Below are positions 55,551 to 64,000 of a stretch of 64,000 nucleotides of DNA, one piece after another. The DNA is from Amanita rubescens. Taxonomy: Eukaryota; Basidiomycota; Agaricomycetes; Agaricales; Amanitaceae. Positions within the stretch are counted from its first letter, which is position 1; each line of letters begins with the position of its first letter. Position numbers and translations under genes: made by a program. The notes beneath the pieces are model-generated. The model ran no database searches. It was not told the DNA's origin and saw only the letters and a program-made list of their open reading frames with translations. The stretch is from positions 806,001-870,000 of the forward strand of contig WION01000006.1 of assembly GCA_015039365.1 (NCBI GenBank), given 5' to 3'.

Positions 55551-56171
55551 CACAGACGTGCCATGGCAGAAGCGTGAGCCCAACGACGCGTTCTAATATT
55601 TCATGCCTAAGCCCCTCTGATGCCAGGTGGATGAAATCTACGAATTCTTAAGTTACTGACTTATTGATGACTTTTTGTTTGATTCACCATGCTCCCCAGA
55701 ATCACCCAAATACCCAGGGTCTTAAGATCTCACCACTATTATCTTGCATTACATGTTGTATGTAATATGATTTATTAAGGGATACCATTACCGATAAGCC
55801 ATCTCAAGAATGTCATATAATCTGCGTTACTATAGCGTTCATATTCTATGGATAGTTTATCGCCGTCAGCATGAAACTCCTCTCAACGTAGAATGTGCGT
55901 GAGCAGAGCGATTAAGGAGGCTGTCATTCTCAACCATCCACCACAAATTTGATGCGCCAACGACCACGTCTCATAGAAGAGCAGAACGCCGACTCAACGC
56001 GGGGAGGTGACAGTGATGGAAGCAACGGTGAAATAAAATGAATTGCTCAGGGTTATATATATGTCGGCATGTGCCGAAGTTCCGATTATAGTAACTGCTA
56101 ACGGATTATATAAGCTGGGTAAACTACAACATCTCGTCATAGTGGTTGACCTGACCCCCACCGTCGCTAGA
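55551..56171. other. Intergenic region without a supported gene
   Basis: About 600 bp of AT-rich sequence between the coiled-coil gene and the alpha-amylase. Nothing beyond short unsupported frames was seen. Confidence 0.5.
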
Positions 56172-58708
56172 ATGAACAACTTGATCACAGGCAGCATCTT
56201 TGCATGGATCGACCGAATCTTGCATACGTTTCGTCCCTCCCCAGCCGCGTTAACTGACATGCGGCTGGGGCCGGAGGACAACCCCAACAATCCACTCATG
56301 GTGACTTGCCTGCAAAATAACACCTTACATCACATCACTTGGCTTATACTCTTTCTTTAGCTACAGTTTTTTACCTGGGATACACTTCACGAGGAAGTGA
56401 GCTGGTGGAAGCATCTTGAAACGGAAATAGTTCGACTGTCGGAAATGGGCTTCACACAAGTGTGGATCCCGCCTCCAAATAAAGCAGCGGTTCCTGTGAG
56501 CAGCTAGCTACTTCCGCCCTTCTGCCACTAAGGTGCTATTATAGAATGGTAGGGGTTATGACGCGTACGACTTGGTAACGCGGGATTGACACTGTTGAAC
56601 ACTGAGAAGTAGCTAACGTCCTATGTTGAATAGTGGGACCTGGGAGAATTCAACCAAAAGGGTACCATAAGAACACGGTGGGGAACAAGGCTTGAACTTC
56701 TTGAAGCTTGCGAGGCAGCACGACAAAATGGCATTGATCTTATTATTGATGCTGTCCTGAACGTATGATCCTGGATTTTTCAGAGCAAACACGTATAGAT
56801 ATTCGTGATTTCACAGCATAAACTCGGTGCCGATAAGAGAGAATCATTATCCGCTGTCCCAGTTGACCCGCAGAATCGACTGAAGGACATCGGACCTGTT
56901 CGCACGATCGAGGTGGGTCTTGTATGAGCATATTTTGTTAACAATTAAATATACATAGGGATGGACTGTATTCAACTTTGAGGGAAGAGGAGAACAGGTG
57001 AGGGTTCAGCCAAGACTAAGCACGAAGAACTAAGAATATTAGTATAGCGCATTACGATGGAATAGCAAGCATTTTACAGGTAGGTTTATCCTCTTGAGCC
57101 TGAAAAACTAACACCAATGGATCCGCAGGGTTAGACTGTGATCATCTGACACAGTCCAGAGGTATCTATCGCATAGTCGGTCAAGGACACAAGGGTTGGT
57201 CCAGATACGTAGATCGCGAACTTGGCAACTACGACTATCTCTTGGGAGTGGATGTATGTATTTGGCTATGTACAAGTGCCATCTGAACATGATCCTCTTA
57301 GATTGATCATAGACATCCTGCCGTGGGACAAGATTTGCTTGAATGGGGATCCTGGATTCTTGAAGTGAGCTTTGATGTTCGGTAATTTCGCGATTCATCT
57401 GATGTGTCCAAGACCACCGGAGCAACCGGCTTTCGACTTGATGCCATAAAGCATATAGACTATCGTTTCCTCCTCAAATTCGTACGTGTTTTGGTGGTGG
57501 TGATGTAGCCTGAAGCATATCTTGCGAATGCAGCTGCAACATACCCGTCAACAACAAATTGGAAAATCTAAATATTTTGCCGTGTGTATGGATCAGTATT
57601 ATTATGATCATTTTTCACGAAATTGACTCTTCACAAGCCGAATTTTGGTCTGGAGAGTAAGTGTCAATGCGCTTGAATCGAGGCACCGCTTATCTTTGCC
57701 AGCTTGAAAGCTATTTTGCCTTACATCCGTATATTTAGAGGATCGGTACGCTGTCCGTTCAGGTACTCTGCATTTATCTCACGATTTGTCAGACGGCCTT
57801 CTTCGACGTTCCGCTGCACATGAACTTCCACAACGCCAGTCGACGTCGTTCGCAATACGATCTTCGTTGCATCTTGAAAGATACCATCCTTGATACTAGA
57901 CCCAATGACTCAGTGACCTTCGTAGACAATCACGAGTACGTTTTCTCGGCTACCTATAACGATTCACCCGCTAATTATTCGCAAGCACGGTATTTCAGCA
58001 TTTTTATGTTTCTTTGAAAAATATCTTTACGCCGTTGAGCAGGTGGAAGGTCAAAGTTTAGAGAGTTGGGTAAGTTAAGAATTCAAATGCTAGCGCTCAG
58101 GTCCCCTAAGTTCTCGAAGGTGGACAGCAATTTCAAAGTCCAAGCTTACGCTATCATCCTTCTCCGAGGCCATGGCCATCCGTATGAGCTTGATTTATAA
58201 TTACATGCGCAATCTAACGGACGTCTAGTTGCGTATTCTATGGCGATCTATACCCAAACAACGAGTGTTACAATGAAAACGTCGCACGTAATCTGGCATT
58301 ACTGATTGAGGCGCGAAAGCTATTTGCCTATGGCCTTACAGAAGACTATTTCGTTCAGAAAAATTGCATTGGTTTTGTGAGGCTAGGAAGTGAACGGCAT
58401 GCAGGCTGTGCCGTGATATTGAGCAATCTGGAAGAGTAAGTGCACGCTTGAATATGAATATTCAGGTGCTTCGACGAAAATTTCAGCGAGCATGGTACTT
58501 ACGTTCATAGACTACGGATGAACGTTGGAAGAGTACGTCATATTACTCGCATCGTTTATTCAGATCATTTAACTTGTTCTAGCAACACGCTGGGACTATT
58601 TTTCGCAGCTTCCTAACGTCCTACGGACAGGTCGCAATCGATTCAGAAGGATGGGGAGAGTTCACATGCTTTGCCAACCACGTTCAAGTGTGGACTAGAT
58701 TGGATTAA
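56172..58708 (+). CDS. Alpha-amylase, GH13 (cytoplasmic/bacterial-type subfamily)
   Basis: Hydrolyses alpha-1,4-glucan. About eighteen short exons. Exon 1 (56172-56300) starts MNNLITGSIFAWIDRIL and ends NPLM; the next begins at 56361 with LQFFTWDTLHEEVSWWKHL. Then GFTQVWIPPPNKAA, NGRGYDAYDL, WDLGEFNQKGTIRTRWGT, LIIDAVLNHKLGAD (conserved region I), GFRLDAIKHID (nucleophile Asp), EFWSGD (acid/base Glu) and FVDNHDTQ (third Asp). The last motif needs a 4-nt exon at 57986-57989. The C-terminus reads GHPCVFYGDLYPN, NVARNLALLIEARKLFAYG, and ends FANHVQVWTRLD. No signal peptide is evident, unlike secreted fungal amylases. A few joins near 58600 are approximate. Confidence 0.85.
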
Positions 58709-59507
58709 CCGGTGTGTTTTTTCTGTTTGTCATACTTCTACTACGGGAACAATTTGTTGGTTTATTGGTGCAATATGGTCTTGAGGAAATTGTCTTCTGT
58801 CTCCCTTTTGTGGTTCTGTTAAAAATATGTTACCTTTACATATCGATCACAGGTTGATATATGGTATGTACATGGGATGTTTAGAACATATACAAATATC
58901 CAGCGCGCCAGTCCGCACTCTTTAACACAGAACGCGATCGTATCGTATGTTTGCAGGATTTCTCACGATTAGTACTAGTCGAGCGCGCGTGATTCGACTT
59001 TCCTGCACTGAGAGGAAGCGTAAAGGTGGTTGAACATAGAGGGTGGTACATTTTCAAACCGCTGTTATTTAAATCCGTCGCGAGTTTGTATCTTGTATCC
59101 TTGATACTATCAAGAGTAGAACACGTTTCTCCGTGCTTTGTTATTCGGGGAAGGGTGCAAAGGAAACTTGAGGCAGACCATGCCAACATGTGGAACTTCT
59201 GCTCAGAGCTGCAATACCTGTTTCTAACTATATAGTAAGTTCAGCTGATGTGGGAGGAGACTTGAAGATGGTGTTGAAACGCGTGCTTTCATGAAGCCAA
59301 GTCTAAAACGTGTTTGGGTATCCAATGTACAAGGGAAAACGAGGTCACTATTCAATGAATAGAATTCTATACATCCCCTCACATTAAGGATGGAAGTAAC
59401 AAGACAAAAACTTGAAAATTCCAACCGAGTTATTAACACTAAAAAGAGCGTAGTAGATCGAATATCGACGTCCATAGAGATGTACCAAACTCGATTCCAT
59501 TTTCCTA
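58709..59507. other. Intergenic region without a supported gene
   Basis: About 800 bp where the amylase and the GPI-protein gene converge. Only short frames without motifs are seen. It should hold two transcript ends. Confidence 0.5.
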
Positions 59508-60523
59508 TTAAACCAAAAGCGCAACCAAGGCAGCACCAATGATACCAGCAGTTCCAAACATCGCAGAGTTGGCAGAGGCGGCGCTTTTGGTGCTGGTCGA
59601 GGAAGCAGAGCTGCCGGTACCACTTCAATGATTCGTTAATATTGTACAACAAGTAATAGATGATAACGCACGTTGATGTGCCAGTGGCTGCACCGGTGGT
59701 CGCACGAGTGGTTGTACCACCTGATCCCGTGGTAGCGGGAGTAGTAGCTGGATGAGTAGCAGAAGAACCTGACACAGCGGAAGTGGCAAGAGCCGTACCA
59801 GAAGAACCTGACACACCAGAAGTGGCAGGAGCCGAACCACCAGAACTGAGTGGTTGGCCAACACAACTTGAGTTGGCTGCAAAAGTAAGTCACAACATTA
59901 TACACGAATCGAGAGAATTTCCACATACAACCAGAGTTGATAGTGAAAGCTGCAGTCTGAGCAGTTGCACCCGACGAGTCGCGGATAGTTAAACCGATCG
60001 ACGTTCCTATTAACAGAAATGGGCCATCATTATCTTGGTACGTTTTCCCTGACTCACCAGCAGCAATGTTGACGAACCACGTATAGGAATTTCCTTGTTG
60101 CTCGCCGAGGTCCTCAAGGGCCTGGCCATTTGGACTAGCGCCAGGAAGAACGCTGCTCTAAGTTAGTTACTGCTAACGGCACTGTGATAGAAAAGGTCAC
60201 CTCTATATTAGTAAAAAAACGTGATTTCAAGCTTAAGTCGTGAATTAAATATTGTAACATCGAAACAAACCAAAAAGTATGGGGCTTAAGTGGTGGTTAA
60301 CGATTGAAAATTAACAGAAAATAGTGAAACACAAACATTGTCCTCCGTTCCATGTAAGAAGAGCAGGTTGACAAACAACAACATTAGCTCTGCCATTTCG
60401 GATAAGCGGTTGGTGGGAAGTACAATAGGCGATCGCTTACGGGGTATTGATCTGGAAGGTGGTCTGAGCCAATACACGGGAGGCAGTGAAAAGGACAACG
60501 GGGATGGAGAGGAGGGAACGCAT
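59508..60523 (-). CDS. GPI-anchored Ser/Thr-rich protein with Kre9/Knh1-like domain
   Basis: The start at 60523 gives MRSLLSIPVVLFTASRVLAQ, a signal peptide. Small exons then build the Kre9/Knh1-like beta-sandwich: TFQINTPANVVVCQPALLTWNGGQ, SPYFL, SVLPGASPNGQALEDLGEQQ, SYTWFVNIAAGTSIGLTIRDSSG and FTINSG. A Ser/Thr/Ala/Gly-rich O-glycosylation region (TSGVSGSSGTALATSAVSG and more) follows. The end has a small-residue stretch (KSAASANSAMFG) and a hydrophobic tail (IIGAALVALLV), the layout of a GPI attachment signal. It probably sits at the plasma membrane or wall. Five or so introns; the first 60435-60385 is clear. Confidence 0.75.
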
Positions 60524-61140
60524 GGTTGCCGGACGTCGTTGGGAAGAACGAAAGAAACGTGCAAAGGGAAATTCTCTGGGAAAGCAACGTTAAATAGGCT
60601 GCGGACAAACTTGTTTACATAAATAGCTCATGACAACCTAACCAACGGATTCTCATCATTTTTCCGGCTGTTTGTCGATCAATAATTCTCTGCACATTTC
60701 CAGACGTAGCGAATTAGTTATGGGCTGTCATGGATGGGTTTCACGGCGCAGCAACCGTGAAAGGGGAGACTTCATGTTTATCATGGAGTGGGGAGAGGTG
60801 GGGAGAATACCACGGCCGTGGGAAATTTGCATCAAGGTAATGCGTTTATTGAATTTGATATCAGGCCATGCGCGATTGTCTAATTATAGCATCAAATATA
60901 ATCTTAGCTCCGGATTTTGAGCTTCACTAAGATCTGACAGTAGTTAGCCATATAACAGTGTAAGCCAAGCACATTTCATGGGCGCTCATGGACTTATCGT
61001 GGGCATGGGGGAATTCGGAGAAGTGATGACATACTCTCAGGCTAACTGTCAAACAACAGATGCAATAGAGATTTACGTAACAACATGTTGGGTTATGTAC
61101 ATACAAGGTTAGCGGCAAATACAATAGGCTGTTGGAGAGT
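60524..61140. other. Intergenic region without a supported gene
   Basis: About 600 bp between the GPI-protein start and the 3' end of the phosphatase-family gene. A plus-strand frame (60672-60920) has no recognisable feature. Confidence 0.5.
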
Positions 61141-62105
61141 TCACGCTATCATCCTCAGCGTCGTATCCAGCCCATAGTGGTCGCTAACAAACTGTGGCAT
61201 GCTGTCCCCGCTCTCAAGGTTTTTGACAATGACCCCCATCCCCACTCGCTCAGGCGTATCTACTTCGTATTCATCCAGCGGCAAATATAATACCTTGTCC
61301 AGCCTCCCTGCTGGGTATTGTGATGGACCCTGATACCCCCAGGTGTGGCCTTCCTTCGTATCTTCCGATTTATTCCATGCATCGCGTAATCCGAGTTCCG
61401 CAGGATACTCGTGTTCATTCGGCCCGATGGCATTCATATCACCTGCAATAACTCCTCCGCAGCGCTCGCCCCCTACAAACAATAACTTTGAAAGCACGTC
61501 CAACTGCATGCGCCTTGCAGTCAGTCCTCTTGGAAGCGACTCGAGATGCGTGTTGATCACGCGGATGACAGACGTCGAGCCCCTACTGCCATCCGCATCC
61601 TTCGCAGGATCATTGAGCCTAATGTCAACAATGACGCCCGTCCGCTGGTATATACTTGACTGCGAAGTGCATTATATAGCATCCAACTAGGGCAGTTGAT
61701 CGCGATACCAGAGTGACATTGCCGTACATGGCATTGCCAGGCCACTTTTCGGGCGATTTCGGTGTGATGACAAAATGTGCTCGGACCCACTGAGTTGGCG
61801 AGAAGGTGAGAGAATGCAGTGGCGTTGAGCTCCTGGAGCAAAATGCAGCAAGGCTCTGGCGTCTCGCCTTCTTTGCACCCCAGGATGTCCATTTCTAAAT
61901 GCCGAAGGGCGGCATCTAGTCGCTCGACTACGGCCAGCGCGTCATAGTTGATGTTCCATGTGATGATGCGAACATAGGATGGACACTTGCTATCGTCCAC
62001 TTTGTCTAGATGGATGTGCTTCCACCCTTTTATCGCAGCTCGATATCGATATGCATTTGACTTGATGAGTAGGTTTGGAATAACGGGGGCTGTCATGTTG
62101 GGCAT
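61141..62105 (-). CDS. Endonuclease/exonuclease/phosphatase family protein (TDP2-like)
   Basis: Mg-dependent phosphodiesterase fold. The start at 62105 gives MPNMTAPVIPNLLIKSNAYR. Active-site motifs appear in order: IITWNINYD (Asn), CILLQEL (Glu), PGNAMYGNVTLVSRS, VINTHLESL (Asn/His), GDMNAIG (Asp/Asn), DKVLYLP and FVSDHYGLDTTL (terminal Asp-His). The closest layout is the tyrosyl-DNA phosphodiesterase 2 group, but RNA or lipid substrates are possible. A 43-nt intron joining at RTGVIVDIRLND resolves one frame change. One extra C (plus strand) at 61789 shifts the frame between LLANS and WVRAHFVITPKSPEKW; deleting it would restore the family sequence, so this may be a mutation or an assembly insertion. 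Confidence 0.75.
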
Positions 62106-62391
62106 TTTGTGCGCATGCGATGGATGCGAATGGTCGGGAAAGTTCTCGTGGTGTTGAGTTACTCTGCTGGCGTTGTTTGTGAGGAAGGAATGCAGTCCAT
62201 AGGTTCATTTGTACATCCGATTGTTGTTGTGGGTGCAGGTCACTAATCGATGCCCTTTATCGAGTGGTGCTATATCGCCTGACCAGGTTTAAAACTTCCA
62301 TCCTCACGATAGGCACGAGGCAACGCATGTTCCGTGTTCGCCTGATCCTCCTACGTATTACTCAGAGTAGTTATAATAATAGCCATAAAAT

Positions 62392-64000
62392 TCATAGCTC
62401 AGATTCCGCCCGACCTATTTTCTCCTCCTTCTGCGTGAACGCACGAAGAACATTGAATTTAACCTTAATTTCGTCTAATTTAGCATCTGAAAGTGTTCGT
62501 TTCTTCAGGATGGATTCCAATCTGCGGATCTTACGTCAGGTCCATAAATAGGAACTCTGTAACCTCAACTCACCGCTTGGACTCCTTTTCAATATATTCC
62601 GCAGCCCCATTAACGATCTTATCCATAACCTTTAGGTAATGCTTCGGCATCAGCTTCGACGTTCTTCGCCAAAGACAGAGCTTCTTGGTAGACCGCTTTC
62701 TTCGCATCTGTAGCAGCCTCGAAGAATTTCTGGGCTAATGAATCGAATTCGGGTAGACGGCCGGCCTATACGAGTGTTGTCAATAAACATGGCGTTCAGG
62801 AGAGTAGTATGACAAACGTCATCAGTTCAAGCCTCCCTCAACAGCCCGCTTGGTACCACATTTCTCATTCAAAAACTTGACGAAATCAACAGCGGTCCTT
62901 CCACCTTTATATTCAAATGCGTCCTTCGGAGCCGGCAGGGAAGAATTTAAGTGTTGGGTATCCCTTTACATCGTATCGCTCAGCAATGCCCTTGTTCTTC
63001 TGATCATCCGCATCTACATTAGCGACAATGCACTGGCTCTGAATCAGTATCAAGTCGGATACTTGTTTAGTCTACTCACATTACTCTCAGATTTGAAAAT
63101 CTTGGCGACTTCAATTCCATCAGACAGGAACACCATTATAATTCAAAAAATCGCACCGTCATTATATATCGGCTTAAGAGTTTTGCAGTGACCACACCAT
63201 GGTGCCTAGAATATAAGTCAGTACGACGAATAAAAAAGAAAGGGCGGCACCCACAGTGAAGGATACGAGAACATTCTTGGATTCGTCCTGAAATGCATAT
63301 TAATTCAAGCTTCCAACAACAAGGCATCAACACCGACAAGAGCAACTCCATCGAAATCCTTGTAATCAAGAATACGGTATTCAGGAGCAGGAGGAGGCTT
63401 TATGTTCGATTTAACGCCTGATTTTTGAGTTACACTGCATGATGTTAGCATATATGTTGACAATTGTACCATTAGGAGACCAACAATGCCGCTAAAGTAT
63501 CCAAATCGCGTCCAGCCTCGTATGGCTCGTCCTTGCCATCAGCGCTGAACCATTTTAGGGCTGAAATATGACATGTTCAACTCTAGGACTAAAGAAATAG
63601 TGCTGGACATACTTGGGAATCCCGAAACGCCGTACTTTTGTCCAAGAGGTTTGCCATTGCCATCAGCGTCTACCTTAGCAATGACTACCTTGTCTTTGGA
63701 GTTTGCGAAAGCATCAGCGAGTTGCTCGTACACATGGAGCCAAGTTCTACGAAGGGTGATAAGTACGAGTTCAGTAATGTTTACCGCGTGACACACCTTG
63801 CAATGACCACTGCCAAGTGCAGAGAATGCGATTTATACGCGCGCTCTACATGAAAGTGAATCATGGACTTACCACCAAGGAGCGAAACTAATTGAGCATT
63901 AGTACCAAGGCCGCAACTCAACGTATGTGAACGTACAACTCGACGAGGGCAGGTTTTCCTTGACCAATGATGGAGTCGAAGTTGGATGTGTCAAGCTCTA
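62392..64000 (-). CDS. Protein disulfide isomerase with two thioredoxin domains, partial
   Basis: The 5' end lies beyond 64000. ER protein that forms and shuffles disulfides. Visible exons: LDTSNFDSIIGQGKPALVE, then FAPWCGHCK (first CxxC), KDKVVIAKVDADGNGKPLGQKYGVSGFPT, SGVKSNIKPPPAPEYRILD, the second active site APWCGHCKTLKPIYNDVAKIF, CIVANVDADDQKNKG, YDVKGYPTLKFFPA, then an ERp29-type C-terminal helical domain (AGRLPEFDSLAQKF, AVYQEALSLAKNVEADAE, YIEKESKR) ending RAESEL. This is the ERp38-like fungal PDI plan. At 63734, 62930, 62824 and 62642 the frame needs one base removed each time. No canonical HDEL ending is visible. Confidence 0.78.

Overview
This window looks like nuclear DNA of a filamentous basidiomycete, most likely Agaricomycetes. 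Genes are packed on both strands and cut by many short spliceosomal introns, mostly 45-60 nt with GT-AG ends. They include families typical of that group: a NACHT-WD40 NLR, leucine-rich F-box proteins, an HNH protein with a C-terminal FDRLELW motif, a Kre9-like GPI protein and a tyrosine-recombinase retroelement. Species cannot be fixed from sequence alone. I saw no tRNA, rRNA or CRISPR array. Exon models below were built by eye from splice consensus and reading-frame continuity, not from transcripts.

Layout. 1-9 kb: the end of an unknown gene, a GNAT acetyltransferase, a Met/Gly/Asn-repeat protein divergent from RNase H2 subunit A, a small unknown gene, an HNH protein with a frame break, and a damaged RRM gene with a paralogous remnant beside it. 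9.5-15.7 kb: two F-box paralogues in the same direction flank, on the opposite strand, a TPR-Fic protein and an Hsp70-like fragment. 16-27.8 kb: a duplicated two-gene block (exosome subunit RRP46 and tri-snRNP factor SNU66). The left copy keeps RRP46 and has lost SNU66; the right copy keeps SNU66 and has lost RRP46. A complete NLR with fourteen nearly identical WD40 repeats lies between the copies. 29-36.6 kb: an aquaporin-like channel with altered NPA boxes, an NADP-dependent MDR oxidoreductase, a four-helix membrane protein, a Gln/Thr-rich protein and a secreted GH5 exo-1,3-beta-glucanase. 37-42 kb: a DIRS-like retroelement (Gag, RT-RNase H, tyrosine recombinase) with introns inside its coding regions. 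42-64 kb: a BUB1/MadBub checkpoint kinase, an ataxin-2/PBP1 homologue, a secreted beta-propeller protein, a coiled-coil nuclear protein, a GH13 alpha-amylase with an apparent 4-nt micro-exon, a GPI-anchored Kre9-like protein, an endonuclease/exonuclease/phosphatase protein, and a two-thioredoxin-domain protein disulfide isomerase running off the right edge.

How the parts relate. Housekeeping RNA genes (RRP46, SNU66, RNase H2A, PBP1) and cell-cycle BUB1 sit among fast-evolving accessory genes (NLR, F-box pair, Fic, HNH, retroelement). Several conserved genes carry frame breaks that each look like one extra base. These may be assembly insertions or real decay, and reads are needed to tell.
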